From: Oscillospiraceae bacterium
GTDB taxonomy: Bacteria > Bacillota > Clostridia > Oscillospirales > Ruminococcaceae
Direction of reading: 5' to 3'
Assembly: GCA_021201135.1 (NCBI GenBank)
Contig: JAJQGT010000006.1
Coordinates: forward strand, 715,710-779,709
DNA length: 64,000 nt
Shown here: positions 35,982 to 49,528 of the stretch, piece by piece
How positions within the stretch are numbered: the first letter of the stretch is position 1
Layout of the letters: each line of letters begins with the position of its first letter
Program-made: the position numbers and the translations under genes
Notes under the pieces: generated by a model
The model's database searches: none
Told to the model about the DNA's origin: nothing
The model's input: the letters and a program-made list of their open reading frames with translations, nothing else

Positions 35982-37250
35982 ATGCTTACAGCAATAGTTG
36001 GAATCAACTGGGGCGACGAGGGAAAAGGCAGAATGGTTGACCTTCTGTCGAAGGACTTCGACATCATCTGCCGCTATCAGGGCGGCAACAATGCAGGACA
36101 CACCGTCATAAACGAGAGAGGAAGCTTCGTTCTGAATCTTCTTCCTTCGGGAATCTTCCATGAGACGGCTGTCAACGTCATGGGCGGAGGAATGGTCGTT
36201 GACCTTGAGCACCTTTGCCACGAAATGGCTTCACTGCGTGAAAAAGGGATTGAGATAAGCCCAGAAAATCTTAAAATCAGCGACAAAGCTACCATATGCC
36301 TGCCCTATCACAAGGAGCTTGACATCATGGAGGAGGAGCGCCTTGCGGACAAGAAGTTCGGCTCGACTCGTCGTGGCATCGCTTCCGTTTATGCGGACAA
36401 GTACATGAAGAAGAGCCTCCGAATGAGCGATCTTCAGAACCCTGACACTCTCGAGGAGAAGGTCAAGGACATCGTCGAGTGGAAGAACCTGACGTTCAAG
36501 GGCTATGGCCACGAGCCCATCAATGCCGACGAAATTTTGGCATGGCTCAAGAAGTACGGCGACGAGATTCTCCCGTATGTCACCGACGTTTCCTCTTACC
36601 TCGAGAAGGCTGCCGACGACGGAAAGAACATCATGTTCGAGGCACAGCTCGGAGCTCTCCGTGACATCGACTACGGAATTTATCCCTACACTTCTTCTTC
36701 GCAGACCCTTGCTCACTATGCACCCATCGGCGCCGGAATCCCCGGAAGAAAGCTTGACTGCTCGATCGGCATCATGAAGGCATATTCGACCTGCGTCGGT
36801 GAGGGACCGTTCACTTGCGAGATGTTCGGCGAAGAGGCTGAAGCCCTCAGAGCCGCAGGCGGAGAATACGGCGCCGCCACCGGAAGACCGAGACGCGTCG
36901 GACCCTTCGACGTTCCCGCTTCGAAGTACGGCGTAAGAGTTCAGGGCGCAGATTATCTCGTTCTTACCAAGTTAGATGTTCTTTCCTATATGGAGAGGAT
37001 TCCCGTTTGCGTTCACTACGACGTTGACGGCGAAATCACCGACACCTTCCCGACGGGCGACAAGCTTGAGCGTGCAAAGCCGGTTGTTGAATATGTCAAG
37101 GGCTTCGGCGACGTTTCTAAGTGCCGCAAAAAGGAAGACCTCCCCGAGGACGCCCTCAACTACATCCGTCTCATCGAGCACGCAGTCGGTTGCCCGATAA
37201 AGTACGTTTCCGTAGGCGCGGAAAGAGACGAATACATTACAATGTTCTGA
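35982..37250 (+). CDS. purA: Adenylosuccinate synthase
   Basis: It commits IMP to AMP using GTP and aspartate. The N-terminal P-loop is INWGDEGKGRMVD, the IMP loop YQGGNNAGHTV follows, and the C-terminal GTP-binding area ends in KYVSVGAERDEYI. Length 422 is typical. Between purA and carA lies a hairpin without T-run. Confidence 0.97.
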   Translation: MLTAIVGINWGDEGKGRMVDLLSKDFDIICRYQGGNNAGHTVINERGSFVLNLLPSGIFHETAVNVMGGGMVVDLEHLCHEMASLREKGIEISPENLKISDKATICLPYHKELDIMEEERLADKKFGSTRRGIASVYADKYMKKSLRMSDLQNPDTLEEKVKDIVEWKNLTFKGYGHEPINADEILAWLKKYGDEILPYVTDVSSYLEKAADDGKNIMFEAQLGALRDIDYGIYPYTSSSQTLAHYAPIGAGIPGRKLDCSIGIMKAYSTCVGEGPFTCEMFGEEAEALRAAGGEYGAATGRPRRVGPFDVPASKYGVRVQGADYLVLTKLDVLSYMERIPVCVHYDVDGEITDTFPTGDKLERAKPVVEYVKGFGDVSKCRKKEDLPEDALNYIRLIEHAVGCPIKYVSVGAERDEYITMF

Positions 37251-37263
37251 TAAACTACAGCAA

Positions 37264-37293
37264 GCGTTTATCGGCTTTATTGCCGGTAAACGC
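37264..37293 (+). other. Intergenic hairpin between purA and carA
   Basis: The 11-bp stem GCGTTTATCGG / CCGGTAAACGC (one T-G pair) has no T-run after it. It may be an RNA-processing or stability element, or nothing. Confidence 0.4.
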
Positions 37294-37326
37294 CTAACTG
37301 AAACATAAGGAGGCAAACTCTAAAAA

Positions 37327-38430
37327 ATGAGAGAGTATGACCGCAAGCTAATTACGGAGGACGGAAGCGAATACTTAGGCTATGGTTTCGGAAGCTCGGA
37401 CGAACGAGTGCTGGAGCTTGTATTCAACACTTCCATGGTCGGCTATCAGGAGATAGTTTCCGACCCGTCCTATACCGATCAGATGGTCGTTATGACCTAT
37501 CCTATTATCGGAAGCTACGGAATTAACGACGACGACTTCGAGACGAAGTACCCGTCAATCGGTGCTTTGGTCGTGAGAGATTACAACGATATGCCGTCGA
37601 ATTTCCGTTATATAAAGACACTTTCGGAGCTTCTGGAAGAGAACAATATCCCCGGCATCAGCGGAGTTGACACCCGTAAACTCACCCGCAGTATCCGTGA
37701 CTATGGTTCCCGCAGAGCTCTTATTACAAATATTTCTACAACCCTTGAAGATGGTCTTGAAATCATCAGGAACACACCTGTTCCCCACGATGCCGTTTCG
37801 AGAGTAAGCACCAAGAAGCGCTGGTATTCGAGAACGTCGAACCCGCAGTATAATGTCGTTGCACTCGACTGCGGAATTAAACTCAACATTGTTCGCTCCC
37901 TGAATCGTAAGGGCTGCAACGTCACCATTGTCCCCTACGACATCACTGCCGAAGAGGTCATTTTCATGAAGCCCGACGGAGTCTTCCTTTCGAACGGTCC
38001 CGGCGACCCGGAGGACGTCACCCCGGCGGTCGAGCTCGTCAAGGGGCTTCGGGGCAAGTATCCGATATTCGGAATCTGCCTCGGGCATCAGGTTATATCT
38101 TTGGCATACGGCGCGAAGACATATAAACTCAAGTTCGGGCACCGTGGCGGAAACCACCCGGTCAAGAACCTTTCGACCGGAAAGCTCGAAATCACTTCCC
38201 AGAACCACAGCTATGCCGTCGACCCGAGTAGCCTTGAAGGCACGGGGCTTGAAGTCACGCACATTAACCTCCTTGACAACACCATCGAGGGCGTTGAATG
38301 CAAGGAAGACAGAGTTTTCAGCGTTCAGTATCATCCGGAGAGCGCTCCGGGACCCGAAGATTCCGGGTACCTGTTCGATAAATTCCTTGATTACATGAAG
38401 GAGGCGAAGCTAAATGCCGAAGAGAACTGA
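37327..38430 (+). CDS. carA: Carbamoyl-phosphate synthase small subunit
   Basis: The glutaminase subunit of CPSase supplies ammonia for carbamoyl phosphate, used for pyrimidines and arginine. Family features are the N-terminal half with [18 protein letters not shown], and the class I GATase with nucleophile in FGICLGHQ and VQYHPE near the end. 367 residues. It overlaps carB by 17 bases, so the subunits are co-translated. Confidence 0.97.
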   Translation: MREYDRKLITEDGSEYLGYGFGSSDERVLELVFNTSMVGYQEIVSDPSYTDQMVVMTYPIIGSYGINDDDFETKYPSIGALVVRDYNDMPSNFRYIKTLSELLEENNIPGISGVDTRKLTRSIRDYGSRRALITNISTTLEDGLEIIRNTPVPHDAVSRVSTKKRWYSRTSNPQYNVVALDCGIKLNIVRSLNRKGCNVTIVPYDITAEEVIFMKPDGVFLSNGPGDPEDVTPAVELVKGLRGKYPIFGICLGHQVISLAYGAKTYKLKFGHRGGNHPVKNLSTGKLEITSQNHSYAVDPSSLEGTGLEVTHINLLDNTIEGVECKEDRVFSVQYHPESAPGPEDSGYLFDKFLDYMKEAKLNAEEN

Positions 38431-41400
38431 TATAAAGAAGGTTCTGGTTATAGGCTCGGGACCGATTGTAATCGGACAAGCCGCGGAATTTGACTACGCC
38501 GGAACTCAGGCGTGCCTGGCTCTCAAAGAAGAGGGCTATGAGGTAGTGCTTGCCAACTCGAACCCCGCCACCATCATGACCGACACCCTGATTGCGGACA
38601 AGGTTTATATGGAGCCGCTGACGCTCGAGTACCTCGCCCGTATCTGCCGCTACGAAAGACCCGACGCTATCGTCCCCGGAATCGGCGGACAGACGGGACT
38701 CAACCTTGCAATGCAGTTAGCGAAAAAGGGCGTTTTGCAGGAGTGCGAAATCGAGCTTTTGGGCACAGATGCCGAAAGCATCGAATGCGCCGAGGACAGA
38801 GAAAAGTTCAAGGAGCTCTGCGAGAGCATCGGCGAGCCGGTCGTTCCCTCCGAGATTACATATTCGATCGAGGAGGGCTTGAAAGCCGCTGAGGATATCG
38901 GCTACCCCGTTATCTTAAGACCCGCATTCACACTTGGAGGCACAGGCGGAGGATTCGTCAATAACCCCGAAGAGATGAAGGTTATGATGAAGAACGCTCT
39001 GGCGCTCTCCCCCGTTCATCAGGTTCTTGTTGAAAAGAGCATAAAGGGTTACAAAGAGATTGAGTACGAGGTAATGCGCGACGCGAACGACACCGCAATT
39101 ACTGTATGTAACATGGAGAACCTCGACCCGGTCGGAATCCACACCGGCGACTCTATCGTTGTGGCACCGAGCCAGACGCTTACCAATAAAGAGTACCACA
39201 TGCTAAGAAACAGTGCTCTCAAGATTATAAGAGCTCTGAAGGTCAAGGGCGGATGCAACGTCCAGTTTGCTCTCGACCCTCAGTCATTCAGATATTACGT
39301 TATAGAAGTAAACCCGAGAGTTTCGCGCTCCTCGGCACTCGCTTCCAAGGCGAGCGGTTACCCGATTGCGAGAGTTTCGGCGAAGATTGCAGTCGGCATG
39401 AACCTTGACGAGATTCAGCTTGTCAACACTCCCGCATGCTTCGAGCCGTCTCTCGACTATGTCGTCACGAAGATGCCCCGCTTCCCGTTTGATAAGTTCG
39501 CAAGCGCTTCGAACGTCCTTTCAACTCAGATGAAGGCGACCGGAGAGGTCATGAGCGTCGGAAGAACGATGGAGGAAAGCCTTCTCAAGGCTATCCGCTC
39601 CCTCGAGGACGGCAAGAACCACATCCACATGGCGAAGTTCGACTCGGAGCACATGACGACAGACGAGCTTCTTGACTACATCCGTGAAGGCACGGATGAC
39701 AGAATCTATGCCATTTCACAGCTGATGTGGATGGGCGTCGACCACTCAAGAATCTGCAACATCACCGGAATAGACATGTTCTTCCTCGATAAAATCAAGA
39801 ATATTGTCGACTTTGAGAAGGAGCTCGAGGCTTCTCCTCACTCGGAAAAGCTCTTGAGAGCAGCCAAGAAGATGGGCTTCTCCGACTCCTATATAGCGGA
39901 GCTTTGGAAGACCACCGAGGACGACGTCTACGAAGAGCGTTGCAATGCCAATATCTATCCCGTCTACAAGATGATAGACACCTGTGCGAGCGAGTTTGAC
40001 AGCTATGTTCCCTACTTCTATTCGACCTACGAGGACGAGGAAGAGTCGATCGTCTCCGACAAAAAGAAGATTATAGTCCTCGGCTCCGGTCCTATCCGAA
40101 TCGGTCAGGGCGTTGAGTTCGACTATTCGACCGTTCACGCAATCAAGACCATCAGAGATGCAGGCTACGAAGCTATCGTTATCAATAACAACCCCGAAAC
40201 GGTTTCCACAGATTACACCACAGCGGACAAGCTCTATTTCGAGCCGCTGACCGTTGAGGACGTTATGAACGTCATCCACCACGAGAACCCGATTGGAGTT
40301 ATCGCAACCCTCGGAGGTCAGACGGCGGTAAATCTGGCGGCTCCCCTTGCGAAGAGAGGCGTTAAGATTATCGGAACCGACTGCGACGCCATCGAAAAGG
40401 CGGAGAACAGAGACGCATTCGACGCGGTCATCCGCAGTTTAGGAATCCCGAACCCGACGGGAGACGCCGTTACAAATATTGAGGATGGCGTGAAGGTCGC
40501 CGAAAGAATCGGCTATCCCGTTCTTGTCAGACCGTCGTTCGTTCTCGGCGGAAGGGCGATGGAGATTGTTGCGACAGAGGAAATGCTCCGGCACTATCTC
40601 AAGAACGCCGTTGAGGTCGACGTTGACAAGCCGGTGCTCGTTGACAAGTACGTCATGGGCAAGGAGGTCGAGGTCGACGCTATCTGCGACGGCGAAGAGG
40701 TCTTCATCCCCGGAATTATGGAGCTGGTCGAGAGAACCGGCGTCCACTCGGGCGACAGCATGAGCGTTTATCCGCCGTTCAGCATTTCACAGACGGTTAA
40801 AGATACGATTAACGACTACACAACCCGTCTGGGGCTCGGCATCGGCATAAAGGGACTCTTCAACATCCAGTTCATAGTCGACAAGGACGACAACGTCTCG
40901 GTTATCGAGGTGAACCCCCGTGCATCAAGAAGCGTGCCGTTCCTCTCGAAGTCGACCGGCATAAATCTCGTAAGCGTTGCGACGAAGGTTATGCTCGGGC
41001 AGAGCCTCAAGGAACAGGGCATCACCGACATGACCCCGAAGGAAAAGAGCCGCTGGTATGTCAAGGCTCCGGCGTTCTCCTTCGAGAAGCTCACGGGCAT
41101 GGATTCCTACCTTTCGCCTGAGATGAAGTCGACCGGCGAAGCTATCGGCTATGACGACAAGCTCAACCGTGCCGTCTACAAGGCACTTCAGGCTTCGGGC
41201 ATCAAGATGAAGGAATACGGCACCGTTATCGTGACGGTTGCCGACGAAGATAAAGAAGAGGCTTTGCCGCTTATCAGGAGATTCTACAACCTCGGTTATA
41301 ATATCGAGGCGACCGCTGGCACTGCCAAGTTCCTGAAAGAGCACGGCATCAGAACCCGTGTCAAGGGCAAGATAAGCGAAGGAAGCGACGAGATTCTCGA

Positions 41401-41599
41401 CTCAATCCGAGCCGGCTACGTCAGCTACATTATCAACACCCGTGCGGTTCTCTCCGGCGTCCACTATGAGGACGGCATCGAGATAAGACGTTGCGCCATC
41501 CAGAACGGCGTCACGACGTTTACGTCGCTCGATACGGTAAGGATTCTCTTGGATGTTCTTGAGGACATGATTCCGCCGATTTCGACGATTGATGCATGA
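38414..41599 (+). CDS. carB: Carbamoyl-phosphate synthase large subunit
   Basis: This 1061-residue synthase has two homologous ATP-grasp halves. Duplicate starts are seen at [21 protein letters not shown] and [20 protein letters not shown], and each half has the FVLGG-type and [18 protein letters not shown] motifs. The C-terminal allosteric MGS-like domain begins near [19 protein letters not shown] family B repeat starts 3 bases after the stop. Confidence 0.98.
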   Translation: MPKRTDIKKVLVIGSGPIVIGQAAEFDYAGTQACLALKEEGYEVVLANSNPATIMTDTLIADKVYMEPLTLEYLARICRYERPDAIVPGIGGQTGLNLAMQLAKKGVLQECEIELLGTDAESIECAEDREKFKELCESIGEPVVPSEITYSIEEGLKAAEDIGYPVILRPAFTLGGTGGGFVNNPEEMKVMMKNALALSPVHQVLVEKSIKGYKEIEYEVMRDANDTAITVCNMENLDPVGIHTGDSIVVAPSQTLTNKEYHMLRNSALKIIRALKVKGGCNVQFALDPQSFRYYVIEVNPRVSRSSALASKASGYPIARVSAKIAVGMNLDEIQLVNTPACFEPSLDYVVTKMPRFPFDKFASASNVLSTQMKATGEVMSVGRTMEESLLKAIRSLEDGKNHIHMAKFDSEHMTTDELLDYIREGTDDRIYAISQLMWMGVDHSRICNITGIDMFFLDKIKNIVDFEKELEASPHSEKLLRAAKKMGFSDSYIAELWKTTEDDVYEERCNANIYPVYKMIDTCASEFDSYVPYFYSTYEDEEESIVSDKKKIIVLGSGPIRIGQGVEFDYSTVHAIKTIRDAGYEAIVINNNPETVSTDYTTADKLYFEPLTVEDVMNVIHHENPIGVIATLGGQTAVNLAAPLAKRGVKIIGTDCDAIEKAENRDAFDAVIRSLGIPNPTGDAVTNIEDGVKVAERIGYPVLVRPSFVLGGRAMEIVATEEMLRHYLKNAVEVDVDKPVLVDKYVMGKEVEVDAICDGEEVFIPGIMELVERTGVHSGDSMSVYPPFSISQTVKDTINDYTTRLGLGIGIKGLFNIQFIVDKDDNVSVIEVNPRASRSVPFLSKSTGINLVSVATKVMLGQSLKEQGITDMTPKEKSRWYVKAPAFSFEKLTGMDSYLSPEMKSTGEAIGYDDKLNRAVYKALQASGIKMKEYGTVIVTVADEDKEEALPLIRRFYNLGYNIEATAGTAKFLKEHGIRTRVKGKISEGSDEILDSIRAGYVSYIINTRAVLSGVHYEDGIEIRRCAIQNGVTTFTSLDTVRILLDVLEDMIPPISTIDA

Positions 41600-41602
41600 T
41601 CT

Positions 41603-41672
41603 GTAGGGGCGGATATCATCCGCCCGTTACGGGCACCTGCGATAGGTTCGGGTGGATAATATCCGCCCCTAC
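41603..41672. repeat. Family B palindromic repeat after carB
   Basis: The 70-bp element has inverted ends GTAGGGGCGGATATCATCCG and the matching ATATCCGCCCCTAC. Related copies are at 17100 and 46691. Confidence 0.8.
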
Positions 41673-41703
41673 TTTTATACCCTCACAACCCATGATTTGG
41701 CTA

Positions 41704-41732
41704 TTGCATTTCCCGACACAGCGTGGTATAAT
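41704..41732 (+). promoter_or_regulatory. Promoter of the activase-like gene
   Basis: TTGCAT-17-TATAAT, about 80 bases upstream of the ATG. Confidence 0.7.
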
Positions 41733-41743
41733 GATATAGTAAA

Positions 41744-41777
41744 AATGGGTATTGTCTGAAAATGACTATACCCTATT
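41744..41777 (+). promoter_or_regulatory. Leader hairpin with ATAGGG(T)ATAGTC motif
   Basis: AATGGGTATTGTC / GACTATACCCTATT form a stem with a TGAAAAT loop, 5 bases after the predicted transcript start. The complement of the right arm, ATAGGGTATAGTC, differs by one base from ATAGGGGATAGTC in the glutamate synthase leader. Confidence 0.55.
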
Positions 41778-41813
41778 AAAATGACACTTTTTACTTGGAG
41801 GAGTCCAACGGAA

Positions 41814-44800
41814 ATGAACATCTATCGTGCAGGTATAGACATTGGCAGCACGACCATAAAACTGGTCATTTTGGATGATGACAACAAAATAATTTTCGGC
41901 GAATACCGTCGCCATCAGGCACGGATTCAGCCTGCAATGAGCGAGCTTCTGACTGAGGCGAAAGAAAGACTTGGCGATTTCAAACTTCGGTTCAAGATTA
42001 CCGGCTCGGGCTCAATAAATCTCGGCAAGGCGCTTAATATCGGTTTCGTTCAGGAGGTCGCGGCGGTCGCTTCGGCGCTCGAGCTTGTCGCACCCCAGAC
42101 TGACGTCGCAATCGAGCTCGGTGGCGAGGACGCAAAGATTATCTACTTCAAGGGCGGACTCGAGGAGAGAATGAACGGCGTTTGCGCCGGCGGTACCGGC
42201 TCATTTATAGATCAGATGGCGGCGCTTCTGCAGACCGATGCGGAGGGGCTTAATAATCTCGCCGCAAATTACCAGAGGCTCTACCCCATCGCCGCCCGGT
42301 GCGGAGTTTTCGCGAAAACCGACATCCAGCCGCTCATAAACGAAGGTGCGGCGAAGGAAGACCTGGCGGCTTCTATTTTCCAAGCCGTCGTTACCCAGAC
42401 CATCTCGGGTCTTGCATGCGGCAAGCCGATAAGAGGATGCGTGGCGTTCCTCGGCGGACCTCTGCACTTCCTTCCGGAGCTCAAGAAAGCGTTTATAAGA
42501 ACGCTTAAGCTTACGCCCGAAAACGTCGTCGACCCGGACAATTCGCACTTATTTGCCGCCATGGGCGCGGCACTGGAAGCCGGAGACGAAGTTCTCACCG
42601 ACCCGGACGTCTTAATCGAGCGTCTGAAATCGGGAATCGAGATGGCGTTTGAGCTCAAGAGGCTCGACCCGCTCTTCAAGGACGAAGAGGATTTCAGAGA
42701 ATTCACCGAAAGACATGCCAAGGCGATCGTCAAGAAAGAGAAGCTCGAAGACTACTCGGGTAACTGCTACTTGGGAATAGATGCCGGCTCGACCACGACG
42801 AAAATCGCCCTCATCGGCGAAGAGGGTCAGCTCCTCTATTCATACTATACATCAAATCAGGGCTCGCCCGTCAAGAGCTCCATCGAAGCCGTTTCGGATA
42901 TGGGTAAGCACATGCCGAAAACCGCGAAAATCGTCAGAGCTTGCTCGACCGGCTACGGCGAATCGCTCTTAAAGTCGGCATTCAACCTTGACGACGGCGA
43001 GGTCGAGACTATTGCGCACACCACTGCGGCGGCGTTCTTTAACCCTTCGGTCGACTGCGTCCTCGACATTGGCGGGCAGGACATGAAGTGCATAAAGCTC
43101 AAAGATGGCTCGGTCGATACTATCCTTCTTAACGAAGCCTGCTCCTCCGGTTGCGGCTCGTTTATCGAGAACTTCGCGCAGTCCTTGGGCTACACGGCGC
43201 AGGAATTCGCCGAAAAGGCACTTTATGCGAAGCACCCGATTGACTTGGGCACTCGGTGCACCGTCTTTATGAACTCGAACGTAAAGCAAGCCCAGAAGGA
43301 GGGCGCAACCGTTGAAGACATCTCAGCGGGACTCGCCTATTCCGTAATCAAAAACGCTCTCTTCAAAGTAATCAAGCTTTCAAGCGCACAAGAGCTGGGT
43401 TCCTCGGTCGTTGTTCAGGGCGGAACGTTCATGAACAAGGCGGTACTCCGGGCTTTCGAGAAGATTTCCGGTGCAGACGCAATCTGCCCGGACATTGCCG
43501 GAATCATGGGCGCATTCGGCGCGGCTCTTATCGCAAAAGACCGCTATGACGGCACCGAGAGTTCGATGCTCCCTATCTCGGAAATCGAGAACTTAACATA
43601 TAAGACCGCCACGACCCACTGCCGCGGATGCTCGAACAGCTGTATGCTCACCATCAACACCTTCTCGGGCGGAAGACGGCACATCACCGGCAACCGTTGC
43701 GAAAAGGGGCTCGGGAACACGGCATCGACCGACAAGGGTCCCAACATGATGGAATATAAGTACGAGAGGATTTTCGGCTATGAGCCGCTCGAGAACCCGA
43801 CCCGTGGCGTCATCGGCATCCCGAGAGTACTCAACATGTACGAAAACTACCCGTTCTGGGCGATGTTCTTTACAAAATTAGGGTTCAGGGTTGAGCTTTC
43901 GCCGAAATCGAGTCACAAGATCTACGAGCTCGGAATGGAGAGCATTCCCTCCGAATCGGAGTGCTACCCGGCGAAGCTGTCGCACGGGCACGTCCAGTGG
44001 CTGATAGACAACGGAATCAAGACCATCTTCCACCCCTGCGTATTCTATGAGCACATGGAGTCGAAGACGGCGCAGAACCACTATAACTGCCCTATCGTCA
44101 TCTCCTATCCTGAGAACCTGAAGAACAACGTCGAGGGAGTTGTCGACGGTGACGTCCGGCTCATCCGTCCGTTCATCGCTTTCACGAGCGAGAAGACCGC
44201 CGCTGACAGACTTGTAGCCGTATGCCGCGAAGAATGGAATATCTCCGAAAAAGAAGTAAGAGCCGCCGTTCACGAGGCTTGGGAGGAACAGCACAAGGCG
44301 AAGGCTGATATAAGAGCCAAGGGCGCTGAGATACTTAAGTGGATGGAGGACAACCACCGCAAGGGCGTTGTCCTCGCAGGGCGACCCTATCACGTCGACC
44401 CGGAAATCAACCACGGAATCCCCGAGATGATTGCTTCATATGGCTTGGCGGTTCTGACGGAAGACAGCCTCCCGAACGACTTCATGACCGACAGCCCGCT
44501 CCGCTCGAACGACCAGTGGGTGTTCCACTCGAGGCTCTATGCCGCCGCCGAGTACATAAGAAATCGCGACGACCTCGAGCTCATTCAGCTCAACTCGTTC
44601 GGTTGCGGACTCGATGCGGTCACGACCGACCAGGTTCAGGAAATCCTCAACGGCTCGAACAAGCTTTATACTGTATTAAAAATAGACGAGGTTTCCAATC
44701 TGGGAGCCGCCCGAATCAGAATAAGAAGCCTGCTTTCTGCCATGAACCAGCGCGACAGAAGCGGAATCAAGGCTATTCCCCGAACTGCCGCCTATAACAG

Positions 44801-46061
44801 GGCTACCTTCACGAAGAAGATGCGCGACGAGGGCTACACCATCATTGCGCCGCAGATGAGCCCGATTCACTTTGACATAATCGAACCGGTTGCGAAGAAA
44901 CACGGCTACAACCTGGTTGTCCTTGACAACGACAACCGCTCGGCTATCGACATGGGCTTGAAGTTCGTCAACAACGACGCCTGCTTCCCCTCTATCACCG
45001 TTGTCGGGCAGATTATGGAGGCGGTGCTTTCCGGAAAATACGACACCGACCACCTCGCCATCATCATGACCCAGACGGGCGGATGTTGCAGAGCGAGCAA
45101 CTACGTTGGATTCATAAGGCGTGCTCTTGAAAAAGTAAACCTCGGGCACATCCCTGTTATCTCGCTCAACGCGAACGGCATGGAGACGAACGAGGGCTTC
45201 AAGCTGACCCTGCCGTTTGTCCTCGACATGGCGAAGGCTATCGTCTATGGCGACCTGTTCATGAGGTGCTTATACCGCACAAGACCGTATGAGCTCGAGG
45301 AGGGCTCGGCGAACAAGCTCCACAAAAAGTGGCAGAAGATCGCCATCGACTCCCTCATCGACAACGAAAACGGGATGTCCTATAAGAAGGTCTGCCAGGG
45401 CATTGTCGATGCCTTCGACAACCTTCCGCTCGACCCGACAATAGTCAAGCCGAGGGTCGGCATCGTCGGCGAAATCTTGGTCAAATATATGCCGCTTGCG
45501 AACAATCATCTTGTCGACCTTCTCGAAAGCGAGGGCGCAGAGGCGGTTGTCCCCGACCTCATGGACTTCATGAACTACAGCCTTTATAACGCCGTCTACA
45601 AGCACAAGTATCTCGGTACTCCCTATCGTTCGCAATTTGTGAACGAAGCGGGCATCAAGGCGATAAAGATGCTCCGTAAGCCCGCAACCGATGCGCTCGA
45701 GAAGAGCAAGCGGTTCGAGGCTCCGAGCGATATCAGGCACGTTGCCGAGCTTGCGAAGCCGGTTATCTCAATCGGCAACCAGTACGGCGAGGGATGGCTC
45801 CTGACCGGCGAAATGGCGGAGCTCATCGAGATGGGCGTCCCGAATATCGTCTGCATTCAGCCGTTTGCATGTCTTCCGAACCACGTCGTCGGCAAGGGCG
45901 CGATAAAAGCTTTGAAGAAGCTTTACCCCGAGGCGAACATCGTCGCTGTCGACTACGACCCCGGAGCTTCCGAGGTCAACCAGTTCAACCGCATCAAGCT
46001 GATGCTGACGTCTGCGCAGAAAGAAGCGGCGAAGAAGCAAGCTGAAAAAATCAAAGCATAA
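41814..46061 (+). CDS. Giant 2-hydroxyacyl-CoA dehydratase activase-like fusion protein
   Basis: This 1415-residue protein fuses two BcrA/BadF-type ASKHA ATPase domains (AGIDIGSTTIKLVILD at the start and LGIDAGSTTTKIALIG near residue 325) to a DUF2229 / dehydratase-like C-terminal part with many Cys. Cluster-type motifs VCAGGTGSFIDQM and ACSSGCGSFIEN resemble the activase Fe-S site. Late segments include MTQTGGCCRASNY and IGNQYGEGWLLTGEM. Such proteins are common in Clostridia; some ATP-driven electron-transfer role on a radical or corrinoid enzyme is presumed but unproven. The track start at 41781 is upstream of the RBS; ATG 41814 follows cttggaggag. Confidence 0.9.
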   Translation: MNIYRAGIDIGSTTIKLVILDDDNKIIFGEYRRHQARIQPAMSELLTEAKERLGDFKLRFKITGSGSINLGKALNIGFVQEVAAVASALELVAPQTDVAIELGGEDAKIIYFKGGLEERMNGVCAGGTGSFIDQMAALLQTDAEGLNNLAANYQRLYPIAARCGVFAKTDIQPLINEGAAKEDLAASIFQAVVTQTISGLACGKPIRGCVAFLGGPLHFLPELKKAFIRTLKLTPENVVDPDNSHLFAAMGAALEAGDEVLTDPDVLIERLKSGIEMAFELKRLDPLFKDEEDFREFTERHAKAIVKKEKLEDYSGNCYLGIDAGSTTTKIALIGEEGQLLYSYYTSNQGSPVKSSIEAVSDMGKHMPKTAKIVRACSTGYGESLLKSAFNLDDGEVETIAHTTAAAFFNPSVDCVLDIGGQDMKCIKLKDGSVDTILLNEACSSGCGSFIENFAQSLGYTAQEFAEKALYAKHPIDLGTRCTVFMNSNVKQAQKEGATVEDISAGLAYSVIKNALFKVIKLSSAQELGSSVVVQGGTFMNKAVLRAFEKISGADAICPDIAGIMGAFGAALIAKDRYDGTESSMLPISEIENLTYKTATTHCRGCSNSCMLTINTFSGGRRHITGNRCEKGLGNTASTDKGPNMMEYKYERIFGYEPLENPTRGVIGIPRVLNMYENYPFWAMFFTKLGFRVELSPKSSHKIYELGMESIPSESECYPAKLSHGHVQWLIDNGIKTIFHPCVFYEHMESKTAQNHYNCPIVISYPENLKNNVEGVVDGDVRLIRPFIAFTSEKTAADRLVAVCREEWNISEKEVRAAVHEAWEEQHKAKADIRAKGAEILKWMEDNHRKGVVLAGRPYHVDPEINHGIPEMIASYGLAVLTEDSLPNDFMTDSPLRSNDQWVFHSRLYAAAEYIRNRDDLELIQLNSFGCGLDAVTTDQVQEILNGSNKLYTVLKIDEVSNLGAARIRIRSLLSAMNQRDRSGIKAIPRTAAYNRATFTKKMRDEGYTIIAPQMSPIHFDIIEPVAKKHGYNLVVLDNDNRSAIDMGLKFVNNDACFPSITVVGQIMEAVLSGKYDTDHLAIIMTQTGGCCRASNYVGFIRRALEKVNLGHIPVISLNANGMETNEGFKLTLPFVLDMAKAIVYGDLFMRCLYRTRPYELEEGSANKLHKKWQKIAIDSLIDNENGMSYKKVCQGIVDAFDNLPLDPTIVKPRVGIVGEILVKYMPLANNHLVDLLESEGAEAVVPDLMDFMNYSLYNAVYKHKYLGTPYRSQFVNEAGIKAIKMLRKPATDALEKSKRFEAPSDIRHVAELAKPVISIGNQYGEGWLLTGEMAELIEMGVPNIVCIQPFACLPNHVVGKGAIKALKKLYPEANIVAVDYDPGASEVNQFNRIKLMLTSAQKEAAKKQAEKIKA

Positions 46062-46067
46062 TAAAAC

Positions 46068-46100
46068 AACCGTAAGGATTTGCCCTTACGGTTGATTTTT
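46068..46100. terminator. Bidirectional terminator between the activase-like gene and the lipoprotein gene
   Basis: A perfect 10-bp stem AACCGTAAGG / CCTTACGGTT is followed by a T-run on the + strand and TTTTATT on the other. Confidence 0.85.
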
Positions 46101-46670
46101 TTACTCTTTCTCTATTTCGTAATGATTTCCGATTGTGGTTATCAGCAGCTCAGCGAGGTCTTCGCTGTATGATTCGTGCTGCAGAGTGTAGCCGGAGTCG
46201 TCAAGGAGTCCAAGCAGCGACTCATCCGTCGGGTCGGCGACTATTTCTTCTATAGACCCCACAACCGAATTCCAGCTCTCCTCTAAATCCTCATAATCCC
46301 AGTCATAACCGTTCCACTCCGCAAGAAGCTCCTCGAGAGTTTCTTCGGTGAGCATGTCGCTGTGGTTCTCAGCCCAGTCGAGGAGGCTTCCCGCCGCCGA
46401 AACCGACCGAAGCGAGCTTCCCGCAGACCCGGGACCGACACCGAAGCAGGCATCCATCAGGTCGCAGAACTCGGAGATTTCGGAGTCGGTGAACGTAACC
46501 TCCGATTCGGTGTCGTCTTCCATTCCTTCTTCTGAAACAGGCTCCTTGGCTTCAGTTTCGTGTGAATCGCTGTAGTTGGTTTCAACGAAGTCGCTTACGT
46601 TAACTCCGGCACAGCCGGCAAGGCTCAATAGAACCGCGATGCAAGTTAAAATCATTAAAAATCTTTTCAT
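46101..46670 (-). CDS. Acidic lipoprotein of unknown function
   Basis: The N-terminus is a signal with lipobox (LSLAGCAG), so the protein is membrane-anchored outside the cytoplasm. After it comes a strongly acidic, Glu/Ser/Thr-rich linker, then a helical region rich in Trp, Asp and Glu. I recognise no domain. It is convergent with the activase gene and separated from the ATP synthase operon by a repeat and a terminator, so it is likely a single-gene unit. Confidence 0.8.
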   Translation of the reverse strand: MKRFLMILTCIAVLLSLAGCAGVNVSDFVETNYSDSHETEAKEPVSEEGMEDDTESEVTFTDSEISEFCDLMDACFGVGPGSAGSSLRSVSAAGSLLDWAENHSDMLTEETLEELLAEWNGYDWDYEDLEESWNSVVGSIEEIVADPTDESLLGLLDDSGYTLQHESYSEDLAELLITTIGNHYEIEKE

Positions 46671-46690
46671 AGAAAGTGCTCCTTTCTTTC

Positions 46691-46768
46691 ATGTAGGGGG
46701 CGGATATTATCCGCCCGTTTTTGGGTCGAATCGAGATAATTCGGGCGGATGATATCCGCCCCCTACAT
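46691..46768. repeat. Family B palindromic repeat upstream of the lipoprotein gene
   Basis: The ends ATGTAGGGGGCGGATATTAT and ATGATATCCGCCCCCTACAT make a 78-bp near-palindrome. This copy lies on the 5' side of the lipoprotein gene. Confidence 0.8.
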
Positions 46769-46807
46769 AGCTTCTATTTATAATACAATTTACGCGCCAT
46801 TATTATT

Positions 46808-46838
46808 GCAAAAATCCCGCAAAAATTTTCTTGCGGGA
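46808..46838 (-). terminator. Terminator of the ATP synthase operon
   Basis: On the minus strand TCCCGCAA / TTGCGGGA is followed by TTTTTG. The + strand also has a T-run, so it may work both ways. Confidence 0.8.
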
Positions 46839-46844
46839 CTTTTT

Positions 46845-49517
<2,673 letters not shown>

Positions 49518-49528
49518 TAAGAGTCTCC

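Noticed and set aside
37264-37293. Terminator between purA and carA
   Set aside because: The hairpin has no T-run, so termination is unlikely.
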